Below are positions 8,598-17,728 of a stretch of 64,000 bases of DNA, in pieces. This stretch comes from JAWKOK01 sp963765875. Its GTDB lineage: Bacteria > Chloroflexota > Anaerolineae > Caldilineales > Caldilineaceae. The stretch is taken from NCBI GenBank assembly GCA_963765875.1, contig CAVXYK010000006.1, positions 310,001 through 374,000 of the forward strand. Direction: 5' to 3'. The translations under genes were made by a program, and so were the position numbers. Within the stretch, counting starts at the first letter, position 1. Each line of letters opens with the position of its first letter. The notes below the pieces were generated by a model that was given only the letters and a program-made list of their open reading frames with translations, was not told the DNA's origin and did no database searches.

Positions 8598-9344
8598 TTG
8601 AAAATCACCTACGTAGGGCATGCAACCACACTGATCGAAACGGGCGGAATTCGACTGTTGACGGATCCGATTCTGCGTAGGCGGGTGATGCACCTGCAAC
8701 GCAAAGCTGTGGAGTTGGAACCGGCATTGCTTCAGGAAGTCGACGCTGTGCTGATCTCCCACCTGCACTGGGATCATCTGCACCTTCCTTCTTTGCGCGA
8801 TCTCGATCCGCGCACACGATTGATCGTGCCGGCCGGCAGTGCAGCCCTGTTCAAAAAAGAGGGGTTTCGGGAAATCGAGGAGCTTTCTGTCGGCGGAGTC
8901 ACCCATGTGGGCCCTGTGGCCGTCGAGGGTGTCTATGCCCTGCATGACGGCTCACGCGTCTTCTCGAAGGTAACCGCAGAGAGCCTCGGCTTTATCATCC
9001 ACGGCAGAAGGACGGTCTATTTCGCCGGCGACACCGACATCTTTCCGGAAATGGCAAGCCTGATCGACGATCTTGACGTCGCCCTGCTGCCTGTCTGGGG
9101 ATGGGGGCCCACGTTGGGCTCAGGCCACATGAACCCCTACCGAGCGGCAATGGCGCTCAAACTCCTGTCGCCAAAGGTGGCCATTCCCATCCACTGGGGC
9201 ACCCTCTTCCCGATTGGATTCAACCTCGTCGGCCCGTCGTTCCTGCGTAAGCCGCCACAGGAATTTGCTCGCTTCGCAGAGTCAATGGCGCCGGACGTTG
9301 AAGTCCAAATTATTGCGCCCGGGGGCAGTGCAGCACTCGGATAG
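8598..9344 (+). CDS. Metallo-beta-lactamase-fold hydrolase (UlaG-like)
   Basis: This 248-residue single-domain hydrolase starts with TTG at 8598 (TTG AAA ATC ACC TAC); there is no better ATG nearby. MKITYVGHATTLIE is the usual opening of the UlaG/YtnP-like branch. The metal-binding motif HLHWDH lies near residues 55-60. Further ligands are likely H115 (LHDGSR region), D152 in FAGDTDIF and H200 in PIHWGT. Relatives hydrolyse lactones, phosphodiesters or N-acyl phosphatidylethanolamines, so the substrate is open. The gene ends just before a long hairpin that separates it from a convergent glycosyltransferase gene. Confidence 0.8.
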   Translation: MKITYVGHATTLIETGGIRLLTDPILRRRVMHLQRKAVELEPALLQEVDAVLISHLHWDHLHLPSLRDLDPRTRLIVPAGSAALFKKEGFREIEELSVGGVTHVGPVAVEGVYALHDGSRVFSKVTAESLGFIIHGRRTVYFAGDTDIFPEMASLIDDLDVALLPVWGWGPTLGSGHMNPYRAAMALKLLSPKVAIPIHWGTLFPIGFNLVGPSFLRKPPQEFARFAESMAPDVEVQIIAPGGSAALG

Positions 9345-9349
9345 AGAAA

Positions 9350-9452
9350 AAGCTTCACCACGGAGGCACAGAGAAGGCACGGAGGCCACGGAGAAAAGCC
9401 TTGTTGACCTCTGTGGCCTCTGTGTTTTCTCTATGTCTCTGTGGTGAAGCTT
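9350..9452. repeat. Long imperfect palindrome, CACAGAGG-type intergenic element
   Basis: AAGCTTCACCAC at 9350-9361 pairs with GTGGTGAAGCTT at 9441-9452. The arms continue inward for about 45 nt each with mismatches (GGAGGCACAGAGA against TCTCTATGTCTCTG; GGCCACGG against the GTGGCCTC region). It sits exactly between two convergent genes, so it may act as a two-way terminator. A related arm is found at 16659-16708 and another near 37980-38038. Confidence 0.75.
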
Positions 9453-9462
9453 CCAATACTTT

Positions 9463-10140
9463 CTACGATCCGGGTCGGGTGGCCTTGCGCGTGTTGAGGA
9501 CGACGCGGGCGAAGTTTGTAGCGTGCTGCAGGGGGCGAATGTGGCTCGATTCACCCGCATAGATCGTGCGGATGGGTACCCAATCCAGCCGGTAGCCGTT
9601 TCGGGCGCATATCACAATCATCTCCACTTCAAACTCAAATCCCTGTTCATCGCTGGCGAGTAGCGCTTCCATCAAGCGCCGACTGATCAGTCGATATCCC
9701 GACTGGTTGTCGGCAACATGCTGGCGCAGCGCCCACGAAAAAGCGGTACGCCCCACAGAATTGGCGATCCGCCGCACCAGCGGCATCTGGTCGAAGTTGC
9801 GCGATCCGATAATCAAATCGCTGTTTTGCGCTGCAAATGCGGCGAGGAACTCGGGGATTTCGGCGGGATCGTGCTGCCCATCGGCGTCCAGCGTGATGAC
9901 GGCATCGTATCCGTGGTCGAGCGCCCACGTGAAGCCGGCCCGCAACGCAGCACCCTTGCCCTGATTCGGATCTTGGGTCAGGAGCGTGGCGCCTGCTTCC
10001 TCGGCACGAGCGCCTGTCTGATCGGAGGAGCCGTCGTCAACGACAAGGACCGGCAGGAATTCGAGTGCCTGCATCACGACTTCGCCCACAGCTTGCGATT
10101 CGTTGTACGCAGGGATCAGGGTCAGGATTTGTTCGTTCAT
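9463..10140 (-). CDS. Family 2 glycosyltransferase (dolichyl/polyprenyl-phosphate sugar synthase-like)
   Basis: This 225-residue GT-A fold enzyme has N-terminal LIPAYNESQ, the nucleotide-sugar motif VVDDGSSDQT near residue 34 and the metal-binding LDADGQHDP near residue 83. The pattern, the short length and the absence of a C-terminal membrane tail match the DPM1-like branch, which transfers a sugar from a nucleotide sugar to a lipid phosphate carrier on the cytoplasmic face. The next gene on this strand upstream encodes a YhhN membrane protein (20-nt gap), so the two may form a lipid-related pair. Sugar and acceptor cannot be told. Confidence 0.85.
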   Translation of the reverse strand: MNEQILTLIPAYNESQAVGEVVMQALEFLPVLVVDDGSSDQTGARAEEAGATLLTQDPNQGKGAALRAGFTWALDHGYDAVITLDADGQHDPAEIPEFLAAFAAQNSDLIIGSRNFDQMPLVRRIANSVGRTAFSWALRQHVADNQSGYRLISRRLMEALLASDEQGFEFEVEMIVICARNGYRLDWVPIRTIYAGESSHIRPLQHATNFARVVLNTRKATRPGS

Positions 10141-10159
10141 TCGCTCCTCATCCCCTCTG

Positions 10160-10840
10160 CTATTGCGGCCACCAATTGGTCAGTGCCGCGCCCCAAACAG
10201 AGAGCGCCAGGCACCACTGGCCGATGTGATACGCACCCATCATCATCAGACGGTCGCCGCGCATACCCGAGCGGAAAAAACGAAATGCGAACAACGAGGC
10301 CGCAGCGCCAAGCAGTGTTGCGCCCAGTAGTCCGAAGAATGACCAGAGTGCGGCGTTCTGCACGAACATTTCCAGCGCAAGCCAGACCATCACAGACATG
10401 AACACAATGAGCACTACTGTGGGAAACCAGAACTCAATCAACTGCTTTCTGAGCATCCAGAAGTAAGCGACGGCATAGAGAAGGATCAAAAGTCCCGCGG
10501 GTGAGGGAACTTGAAATGTAACTTCCGATCCGAAGGCAAAGACATTGAGCAGCGCAACGAAGCTGAAGCTGATCAGGCCCACAATAAAGGGCGTGCCCGG
10601 AATCATCATCAGCGAATCGCCCAGCAGCGCAATCGTCAGTCCGATGATGATGGCGCCCTTGTACATAGGCGAAACCGGCTGGGGAGCCAGGATGGCCAGA
10701 AAGAGGATCACCAGCATCGTTACCGGCCGATAGACAAAGAGCTTCTCGGGATTCTCTTTTGTCGATTCTTGTACACAGAGCAGCGCGAGGACTGGTGTCG
10801 CTATCGCCAGCAGAAGACCGAAAAAGTGATTGAAAGTCAT
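10160..10840 (-). CDS. YhhN family membrane protein (lysoplasmalogenase-like)
   Basis: The ATG at 10840 gives 226 residues (MTFNHFFGLLL) and begins directly with a membrane helix; an upstream in-frame start would add a polar tail unlike the family. About eight hydrophobic segments are present. YhhN/TMEM86 hallmarks are visible: the early KLFVYRPVTM segment, GDSLMMIP near residue 74 and the C-terminal DRLMMMGAYHIGQWCLALS. Characterised relatives cleave the vinyl-ether bond of lysoplasmalogen, so lipid breakdown or remodelling in the membrane is the best guess. It probably shares a transcript with the GT2 gene that follows it. Confidence 0.7.
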   Translation of the reverse strand: MTFNHFFGLLLAIATPVLALLCVQESTKENPEKLFVYRPVTMLVILFLAILAPQPVSPMYKGAIIIGLTIALLGDSLMMIPGTPFIVGLISFSFVALLNVFAFGSEVTFQVPSPAGLLILLYAVAYFWMLRKQLIEFWFPTVVLIVFMSVMVWLALEMFVQNAALWSFFGLLGATLLGAAASLFAFRFFRSGMRGDRLMMMGAYHIGQWCLALSVWGAALTNWWPQ

Positions 10841-11011
10841 GATTTGTGCGACGCCATTCGCTGAATTCGCCCACCCGAAATCAGCAGACGATAAGTGTTT
10901 GACTGGACCGGGCTCTTGGGCCACGCGTTGACGAATCTGTCAGCGGGACCGACCCTATCGACATGGTATGCCAGAACGCCTGCCAGCGCAACTAATCGGC
11001 AAAAACAGATT

Positions 11012-12076
11012 TCATCGAAAATCCACCTCGTCCCCCGGTGTCTCCCCCCATTTAACGCACGGTGCCATGGTCAGTTCACAGAGAGCAAGCAGCGGCTGGT
11101 CGTAGTTAACCCGCCACCCTGCGTAGTCGAGCCACGTCTGGTCTCGATCCGGCTTGAGGGGAACACCCTGTGCCGCCAGCTGAGCACAGACAGCGTCATA
11201 CTCGCTTCGGCTGACGCTGATGGGATGTGTCGGGAAATGGGTCTCGGTCACCATTTCATCACGGTCGAAGAACTGGGCAATACGACGTAGGGCGATGAAG
11301 CCCGCCCGGATACATAGTTCCGCCTGCGGCTCACGCGGGGCATCAACCGTCGATACGATAAGCGAAGCCGCGTCCAGGACCACGCCCGACGCCGTCACCC
11401 ATGACAGCTCCGGATTGGGCGACCGAAAGAAGGCTAGAGGCGGCAAGGATGTGTGACTTTCCTCAATCTCCGAGAAGAGCACCTCCCACTCCCGCCAGAA
11501 GACACGTAAGTTCTGCAACTCGCCAATTCGATCCATACGCATGATCAACTCAGCGGCCGATGGCGGCATCCCCGCCCGCGATGCCAACTGGGAGACAGCG
11601 GTCTCACGCTTCGAAAAGTTGCTGTACATGGCTGGGAGGTAGGCGATCAGGAGCGCCACCAGGATCAACCCAATTGTGGCCTCCGAAAAAGAGAGCAGCG
11701 TGTGTACCAAGGTCGTGCCTTTGGCATAGCCGAGTGTCAACAGCGATGATCCGCTCATGACAAAATCCTCTCGCCAAGAGTCGATGCCGGTCGCCCAATA
11801 CATGCCGATGTATCCAACCGTCACAATGATCAGCCAGACCGGCAATAGGGTTAGGACGGCCACGGGCGCATATAGTGCCATCACCCGGTCAATGGTTGCG
11901 TACTCCTGTGTCCGGCGTAGCGGCAGCTCGAACAACCAGCGGAGAGAGGTAAATACGAATCCGCTGATGGTATCACTCGCTGCCCGTGGCAGCACCAGGG
12001 TACGAATGGCAGAGTTGAGCGCCATCAGCACCAGGGCCAGGCCCATCACAAAGGCGAGAATGCGCAGGAAAATCAT
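11012..12076 (-). CDS. Two-TM, K+-channel-like membrane protein
   Basis: Starting at ATG 12076 (MIFLRILAFVMG), the protein has 354 residues. Membrane segments lie near residues 1-20, 60-85 and 120-145. Between the last two is a pore-loop-like segment, SGSSLLTLGYAKGTTL, similar in position and pattern to the re-entrant loop and filter (T-x-G-Y/F-G) of two-TM potassium channels, but with YAK where YG-D/E is usual. The roughly 200-residue C-terminal part is soluble and could be regulatory. The gene starts 4 nt after the stop of the upstream membrane-protein gene, so the two are probably co-transcribed. Ion selectivity is not predictable. Confidence 0.6.
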   Translation of the reverse strand: MIFLRILAFVMGLALVLMALNSAIRTLVLPRAASDTISGFVFTSLRWLFELPLRRTQEYATIDRVMALYAPVAVLTLLPVWLIIVTVGYIGMYWATGIDSWREDFVMSGSSLLTLGYAKGTTLVHTLLSFSEATIGLILVALLIAYLPAMYSNFSKRETAVSQLASRAGMPPSAAELIMRMDRIGELQNLRVFWREWEVLFSEIEESHTSLPPLAFFRSPNPELSWVTASGVVLDAASLIVSTVDAPREPQAELCIRAGFIALRRIAQFFDRDEMVTETHFPTHPISVSRSEYDAVCAQLAAQGVPLKPDRDQTWLDYAGWRVNYDQPLLALCELTMAPCVKWGETPGDEVDFR

Positions 12077-12080
12077 GCGC

Positions 12081-12815
12081 CTAGGCTCCCACGAAGCGCA
12101 GAATGCCGCCAATCATCAGAAAGATCAAGGCAATACCGCCACAGACCATGCCGGCAAGCATGGCAAACCCGGGCTGTCTCGACAGATGGCGCAGATAATC
12201 ATCGACTGTACCGGCGTAGAGTGCCCTGGCCGTCATCCGACCGTCGCCCTCCCAAGAACCACGTACGATTACAGCTTGCCCAGGTAAATAGCCGACATAG
12301 CGGCGATCGCCTGTATCCGGGTCGACCACCGTTGTTGCATTGAGCAATTCGGCATCGACCGGCAGTTGAAGGAGCAACCGCGAGCCATCGTCTAGGCCTA
12401 TCTCAGTCTGCCACCCTGGTTCAGGATCTCGCTGCCACGCTCGCTCTCCGCTTGCGACAGTCCCTCCACCGTTGGAAGAACCGGCTGATAGTGACTCCGT
12501 AAACACCTCAGCGTAGGAGAGAACAAGGCCATGCTCATCCGTCGGACTCTGGAGCAGTTGGGCCGGCATTATCAGTTCGGTTCCCTGAACCACGGACTGC
12601 AACTCGGCTGCCGACGGCTGTGGCAAGCGCTGTGCAGCGCGCGATTCCATCCAACTGATAGGCGCACCGATCAGTCCGGCGACGGAAGTCATGGCAGCAA
12701 ACAGACCAACCGCCAGGAATAGACAGCCGGCTCCCGAGCGATTGCGGCGACGGCCCAAGAGCCAGCCGGCGATGAAGCTAAGTTTTGGGTCGACAGAGGG
12801 ACGGGATTCACTCAT
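12081..12815 (-). CDS. Two-TM membrane protein of unknown function
   Basis: The ATG at 12815 has a GGAG site just upstream and gives 244 residues starting MSESRPSVDP. Hydrophobic segments lie at about residues 30-52 and 215-240. The roughly 160-residue loop between them (beta-rich; TEIGLDDGSRLLLQLP, GYLPGQAVIVRGSWEG) would face one side of the membrane. This layout resembles E3/GIDE-like or SURF-like loop proteins, but I cannot assign a family. It is followed 4 nt later by the channel-like gene, and the two may work together. Confidence 0.6.
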   Translation of the reverse strand: MSESRPSVDPKLSFIAGWLLGRRRNRSGAGCLFLAVGLFAAMTSVAGLIGAPISWMESRAAQRLPQPSAAELQSVVQGTELIMPAQLLQSPTDEHGLVLSYAEVFTESLSAGSSNGGGTVASGERAWQRDPEPGWQTEIGLDDGSRLLLQLPVDAELLNATTVVDPDTGDRRYVGYLPGQAVIVRGSWEGDGRMTARALYAGTVDDYLRHLSRQPGFAMLAGMVCGGIALIFLMIGGILRFVGA

Positions 12816-12848
12816 AGGCTTCTCCAAAGTTTGAGATGGGCTGGCCAT

Positions 12849-14008
12849 GATTATGGCAGGGCGATAGGATCATGTCAACCGAAATTTGAACAACACCTGT
12901 GAAACCCACTTCCCTATCCGTGGTCATTTGCGCCGGGCTTCGATCCCATGGGCATCAAGCCACGGATTATGTCTAGTTCTGTCGCTGGTTTTGGCAGGGA
13001 TTCGTCCCGCCTCTAACATTGAAAAGCCGCCTCAGCGGCTAAAACTTTTTCGTTCTGCTTCTAGCTATTTTTCAGGTGCCGTGCTCTACGCCGGACCCCT
13101 CACCCGCTGACTTCGCCATCGGCAACGGCTGCCAACTCTTCTTTGCGACAGTCGGCTTTTGCGCCAACCGACGTCTACTGGCGTCCATCCTCAGCCATGA
13201 TTGCTCTATCGGCGAAGATGTGTTCCAGCATTGACCGTCCAGTCGAGGTCAACGGCCAACGTGCTGCCGCCTTACGTTACGCCGATCCAACTGTTCAAGC
13301 AATTCTCAGTCTCCTTCTGATGTTTGCTCTGTTGCCAACGGGTTTCGCATCGCTACCTGCGCGCCATCTCGCTGCCTTCTCGGGGAACTACCGACAAATG
13401 ACCCCGGGCCGCTGACCTATCAACTGCGACGACTGCGCTTGCCGGCTTGATCAACGCTTGATGGCCGCCGCTTATCGACTCACCCAAGACGGCTCCGGGT
13501 TGCCTTTTTCTTCAATCGCCCTACTGCCGCTTCTGCGTCCTGGCTGGCCTTCTTATGCCTGACGCCCCGATCTCGATTCGACTCTGCGACATCGCGCCAG
13601 CACTGGACGCGGCCATCGTCAATGGGTCGACCAGGCTACGCTCGCCGCTGAAAACTTGACTCATTCTCAATGACTTTTCTCTCCCAAGCCATCTAGCGCC
13701 TGCGGGCGCTTTCCACTGTTAGCAGCCGGCTTCAGCCGTTGCTGCGAGCCCTTCGAGCCCATTTGCAACAGCAATCGGCTCAACACAGTCTTTGCTAGAT
13801 GTCTATGGCCTTACCCCTACCGCAACAAGGTCGTCCTCTGAAAACTCGACGCATTGTACTGGGCAATTTGCAAATTGAGGTTGTCTCCACAGTGGTTCTG
13901 TGCAATACTTACGGCTAAATCCATAGTCAGAGCGCACAACGTTCTACGCCCGTCGGACGTCCGTGCGGAGGAACCAGTAGTAGCGCAACCGATCCGGAAA
14001 CCTTACCC
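12849..14008. other. Decayed, repeat-filled region without intact genes
   Basis: No intact gene is present in this 1.16-kb stretch. CCCATGGGCATCAAGCC followed by ATTATGTCTAG near 12946-12977 resembles an arm of the inverted-repeat element at 28754-28954. TGAAAACT(T/C)GAC(T/G)CATT occurs twice, near 13653 and 13840. CGCCTGCGGGCGC near 13696 is a small hairpin. A degraded coding remnant is listed separately. Confidence 0.55.
13143..13680 (+). pseudogene. Degraded remnant of a winged-helix-type protein often linked to mobile DNA
   Basis: Across shifting frames the translation gives recognisable pieces in order: RYADPTVQAILSLLL, then NYRQMTPGR, a frame change, LTYQLRRLRL, then GLIN, YRLTQDG, and an FFFNR..Y segment ending in a DQATLAA-like tail. 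This order matches a conserved protein I associate with scattered, often decayed copies in Chloroflexota and Actinobacteria (LRRLRLHGLI, YRLT-x-x-G, LLRPGL). Several frameshifts and stops show it is not functional. The family name is uncertain. Confidence 0.35.
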
Positions 14009-14503
14009 ATGAAAACCCTCCTAATTCTACGACATGCCAAATCAAGTTGGAGCCACGCCTCTCTGCCGGACCACGACCGCCCACTCAACGAACGTGGCAA
14101 GCGTGATGCGCCGCGGATGGGTGAACTTATCCTCGATCAGGGCCTGGTGCCGAGCCTGATCCTTAGTTCAACCGCCAATCGGGCCGTCACAACGGCCAAG
14201 ATCGTCGCCGAAACCTGCGGCTATCAGCACGATATTGTCTTTGCCAAAGAACTCTACCTCAGCGGCGTGCAGGCGTATGAAGCAATCTTGCGACGGACGC
14301 CGGATCACCATGGGTCAATCTTGGTCATCGGCCACAATCCGGATATGGAAAACCTGGTTGAGGCGTTGACCGGGCGCTATCGGCGCATGCCGACCGCGGC
14401 CCTTGCACAGATAACTATCCAGATCGACAGCTGGTCCGAATTTGAGCTCGTCGACAACGGGAAGTTGGTGGATCTTTGGCTACCGCGGGAGCTTCAATCC
14501 TGA
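14009..14503 (+). CDS. sixA: SixA-type phosphohistidine phosphatase
   Basis: This 164-residue histidine-phosphatase protein has the catalytic motif LRHAKSSW at residues 7-14 (H9 nucleophile), then PLNERGKRDA near residue 28 and the second catalytic histidine in VIGHNPDMENL near residue 110. Length and motif spacing match SixA, which removes phosphate from phosphohistidine, for example on HPt domains of phosphorelays. The RHAKSSW version is typical of the widespread SixA-like branch, whose physiological partner is often unknown. It is flanked by decayed DNA upstream and an unrelated secreted protein downstream, so context adds nothing. Confidence 0.9.
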   Translation: MKTLLILRHAKSSWSHASLPDHDRPLNERGKRDAPRMGELILDQGLVPSLILSSTANRAVTTAKIVAETCGYQHDIVFAKELYLSGVQAYEAILRRTPDHHGSILVIGHNPDMENLVEALTGRYRRMPTAALAQITIQIDSWSEFELVDNGKLVDLWLPRELQS

Positions 14504-14681
14504 CAGGCTCGAATCTAGGCCCCGGCCCCAGGCAGGGTTGCATTGGACCGGTCCGTAGCATGACGCGAGCGATACATTTCACGCTTTACAAATTGGCCAT
14601 TCCCGTTTACTCTAGTAGGTAGAAATCCACACTGATTTTCAGCAGCGAACCACCCACCATCATGTAACAAAGGAGCGATCA

Positions 14682-16478
14682 ATGAACCGCAGACTCATAG
14701 GTACCTTGGTGCTGTCGGGGCTCCTATTCTTCCTATTGATCAGCAGTATGAATGTCGCGCAGGCCGTGCCGATACAGCAAGAGACAGAGCAGGCGGACGA
14801 CAGCGCAGATACTGCCGGGGCTGAAGCGGAGATCGATGCCGCCGATCTACTCACAACCACAGCAGATGGCGAACCACTCGCTCAGCCGCTTCAGATCACG
14901 ATCCGGCAGCGTTTTCCGATCTCCGTCGATCTCGGCCAACTCGGGCTGACCAGCGAAGGCGTCACGATCACGGGTGGGCTGCCGCTCGAACTGGAGCTAA
15001 CGATCAACTTCAGAGTCACCGACACATTGACCAGTACAGTGCCGTCCACCCTGACACTAGTCAATGCAGGTGACGTACTCACCCGTCTGCCGATAACGAT
15101 GACTCTGGGCGACGTAACAAACACACTGGTCGTGGTTGTTCCCCAACTGTTGCCCGAAGAGAGTGAGGGGCTGACCACAACCGAAACGCTGACCGGGTCT
15201 GAGGAGATTACGTCTGCCCCCGAAGTGACCGTGACAGTGCCCGTCACGCCTGAGATTGACGCAACGCCCGCACTGACTGCAACAGCCGAAGTTACTGAAG
15301 AAGTGGCAGCTACACCTGCCGTGACCTCAACCGGCACTGTCACACCGGAATTGACACCCGAGGCGACTCCGGCAGCCGGAGATCCAGAGATTGCGCCCAC
15401 ATCGAGTGTGACGGCCAATTTGCGCGCCGGTCCTGCGACTACCTTCGACTTGGTTGGCACTGCGTCACCGGGTCAGGAACTGGAGATCGAGGCGATTTCC
15501 AACGATGGGGCATGGTATCTTCTTTCCAGCGGACAGTGGATCTTTGCAGAACTGGTCGACGACCCGCCGTCAGATCTCCCGATCGCCACGCAAGACCTGA
15601 TTGACGAAGTCATCGCACAGGCAACCGCCCAGGCAGAGACGGAAGCAGAGACTGAGACAACGCCGCAAGATACGCCGGAGCCTACGCCCGTACCTGCAGC
15701 GACGTCTACGCCCGAACCCGCTGCGACGCCTGTACAGGAAGAAGAAGAGCCTGAGGCTGAAGAAGCGCAGCCCACTGCCAACGTTGATGCAAATCTGCGC
15801 TCGGGGCCCGGCACTCAGTTTGACGTCATCGGCGGCACGATCACTGGCCAGGAGCTAGACGTCGTCGGCCAGAACAGTGCCGGTGACTGGTACCTGCTCA
15901 GCAACGGTGGATGGATTGCCGCCACGCTGGTAGACAATCCACCGGATGCAGCGCCTGTCGTTGCCGACGATGCATCTCCGCTGCTCGACGGTGAGCAACC
16001 AGGCCTGATCCTGGTGCCGACACCGGCCGCAAACGGGAGCACGCCGGAGGGTGGGGCGCAAGCTGAAGATCAGACGGTCCTGTTGGGCCTGGCCGAGAAC
16101 CTGTACCTGGATGAAGTGCGTACCCTTGTCGCCCGCTACGATCTGACCGGCGACGCCATCCTGCAGTTGGTGGCAGCCGTTCAGGCGGACAACACGCTGC
16201 TTCAGGATCAAGCCTGGCAAGACGAGATCACAACAGCCGTCGCCACGGTTCGACGCACCGGCCAACAGATTCGATCGCTTGAGCCGCCACCGCTCTTTGC
16301 AGCCGCACAGATCGACCTCCGCTCAGCCACCGGCACATTTGACCTGGCCGCGACGCTTCTAGAGGAGGGCGTGAATGAAGAGGCCCTGGACAAGCTTGAG
16401 CAGGCCCTTGCCGAGGCCGACACCGGCAGAGACCTGCTGGCAAGCGCGCAGGCGAAGATCGGTACGGTTACGGAGTGA
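14682..16478 (+). CDS. Secreted protein with two bacterial SH3 domains and Thr/Pro-rich linkers
   Basis: The start has AGGAG about 8 nt upstream. Residues 1-28 form a signal peptide ending VAQA. A beta-rich region (about 65-160) is followed by a threonine/valine/proline-rich linker (about 165-240). The first SH3b domain begins near residue 244 (TANLRAGPAT, then WYLLSSGQWI) and the second near 367 (DANLRSGPGT, then WYLLSNGGWI); a second T/P/E-rich linker separates them. The C-terminal 120 residues are helical. SH3b domains of this kind bind peptidoglycan or other wall and matrix parts, so this is probably an extracellular envelope protein. No catalytic domain is visible. Confidence 0.8.
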   Translation: MNRRLIGTLVLSGLLFFLLISSMNVAQAVPIQQETEQADDSADTAGAEAEIDAADLLTTTADGEPLAQPLQITIRQRFPISVDLGQLGLTSEGVTITGGLPLELELTINFRVTDTLTSTVPSTLTLVNAGDVLTRLPITMTLGDVTNTLVVVVPQLLPEESEGLTTTETLTGSEEITSAPEVTVTVPVTPEIDATPALTATAEVTEEVAATPAVTSTGTVTPELTPEATPAAGDPEIAPTSSVTANLRAGPATTFDLVGTASPGQELEIEAISNDGAWYLLSSGQWIFAELVDDPPSDLPIATQDLIDEVIAQATAQAETEAETETTPQDTPEPTPVPAATSTPEPAATPVQEEEEPEAEEAQPTANVDANLRSGPGTQFDVIGGTITGQELDVVGQNSAGDWYLLSNGGWIAATLVDNPPDAAPVVADDASPLLDGEQPGLILVPTPAANGSTPEGGAQAEDQTVLLGLAENLYLDEVRTLVARYDLTGDAILQLVAAVQADNTLLQDQAWQDEITTAVATVRRTGQQIRSLEPPPLFAAAQIDLRSATGTFDLAATLLEEGVNEEALDKLEQALAEADTGRDLLASAQAKIGTVTE

Positions 16479-16606
16479 TCTAATGACTAGGTGAGGTGGT
16501 GGTAGAGGCAAGAGATGAGTATCGGCGCATCGCCACATAGCCTACTTCGTCTTGGCCTACTTCATCCCTGCCGACTTCGTCATCCATGACCTTTACACTC
16601 GAGTCC

Positions 16607-16645
16607 AAAGGTTCGACTCCACAGATGGGGTCGAACCTTTTCGTT
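16607..16645 (+). terminator. Rho-independent terminator-like hairpin
   Basis: AAAGGTTCGAC at 16607-16617 and GTCGAACCTTT at 16630-16640 form a perfect 11-bp stem with a 12-nt loop, followed by TCGTTT. It lies about 130 nt after the SH3b gene and before the next + strand gene. Confidence 0.65.
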
Positions 16646-16658
16646 TGCAAAACGGTCA

Positions 16659-16708
16659 GGTTCACCACGGAGGCACAGAGAAGGCACAGAGGCCACAGAG
16701 GAAAAGCT
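16659..16708. repeat. Single arm of the CACAGAGG-type dispersed element
   Basis: The sequence from GGTTCACCACGGAGGCAC to GCC ACAGAGGAAAAGC matches the left arm of the palindrome at 9350-9452 almost base for base (CACCACGGAGGCACAGAGA, then AGGCAC). Here the opposite arm is replaced by a TAAACATCTGTG segment. Confidence 0.65.
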
Positions 16709-16843
16709 CTGCTGGTAAACATCTGTGAATATCAGCTCCTTATCTGGGGCTATCTGTGACAAATTACCGTTCTTGTAGTGGATTCATCTCTGACGAACAG
16801 CGCTTACTGCAATGGACCCATCAATCACAGAATCGGGGCTGTC

Positions 16844-17680
16844 ATGGCAAGTCTTCTGACCATCGATGATCTCTCACCCGCTGATATCAACGCCATTTTC
16901 GAAGGGGCTGATCGGCCGGTGTCAAATCGACCCGCCCAGGAGGCTTTGCCCACGGCGGCCTACTCGTTTGAGGGCAACAGCATCCGCACGCGCACGACAT
17001 TCCTCAAGGCGCTGGCTACGCTCGGCATTCAGGCCATCGAGGTGCCGAACCTCCTGAAGACGGGCGAGCCTGTCGAACACCTGGCAGGGTACATGGACAA
17101 CTGGGTCGATCTCTACGTGATTCGGGAGCGTAACCACGAACGACTAGGCTCATTCACGACGGCAAGCAATCGCCCTGTCATCAATGCCCTTAGCGCCCAA
17201 GCCCATCCGTGCGAAGTGCTGGCCGATGCCTACAGCATCCGCACGTCAAAAGGATCGCTGCGCCAACTGACCTATTGCATCGTGGGGCCGCCGACCAACG
17301 TGCTCAACTCATGGCACAGACTGGCTGAGGTGCTGGGTCTGCGCCTGACCCACGTGATGCCCGAAGCACTGTCAGGGGAGATCCCACTTGCGTGGCGGCA
17401 GCGCATCGTGCCGGACAAGCGTGCCGGGCTGAGCGAGGCCGATGTCGTACTGACCGATGCCTGGCCGGAGAACTTTCACGATCGGCGCTTTCGCCTGACA
17501 CTCAATGACCTCGATCTGGTCAATGAGGATGCATGGGTCATCCCGTGCCCGCCGTTCAACACCGCCAGAGAGATCGCAGATGATGTGATTGCGTCCAAGT
17601 TCTTTGCAGGCTATCGTCAAAAAGCAGCGCTCTATCCCGTTCAACGGGCAATCATTCAGCATCTAGTTGGTCAGAGCTGA
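16844..17680 (+). CDS. Aspartate/ornithine carbamoyltransferase family protein
   Basis: The ATG at 16844 gives 278 residues; an in-frame GTG at 16778 would add a tail not seen in the family. The carbamoyl-phosphate loop appears as SIRTR at residues 46-50 (S-T/x-R-T-R in the family), then HPCE near 122 and CPPF near 240, where ornithine enzymes have HCLP. Binding of carbamoyl phosphate is likely, but the second-substrate region departs from classical OTCases and the chain is short, against about 310-340 residues. It may be a divergent ornithine carbamoyltransferase or one of the unknown-function paralogues. Nearby genes do not form an arginine operon. Confidence 0.75.
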   Translation: MASLLTIDDLSPADINAIFEGADRPVSNRPAQEALPTAAYSFEGNSIRTRTTFLKALATLGIQAIEVPNLLKTGEPVEHLAGYMDNWVDLYVIRERNHERLGSFTTASNRPVINALSAQAHPCEVLADAYSIRTSKGSLRQLTYCIVGPPTNVLNSWHRLAEVLGLRLTHVMPEALSGEIPLAWRQRIVPDKRAGLSEADVVLTDAWPENFHDRRFRLTLNDLDLVNEDAWVIPCPPFNTAREIADDVIASKFFAGYRQKAALYPVQRAIIQHLVGQS

Positions 17681-17728
17681 CCATAGCATCTTCAATTTAG
17701 AGGCCGTCCAAAGAAGATTTGAGCCGAT

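Noticed and set aside
16500..16600. CCTACTTCGTC short repeats as a regulatory array
   Set aside because: Only two or three imperfect units without symmetry or a clear link to a promoter.
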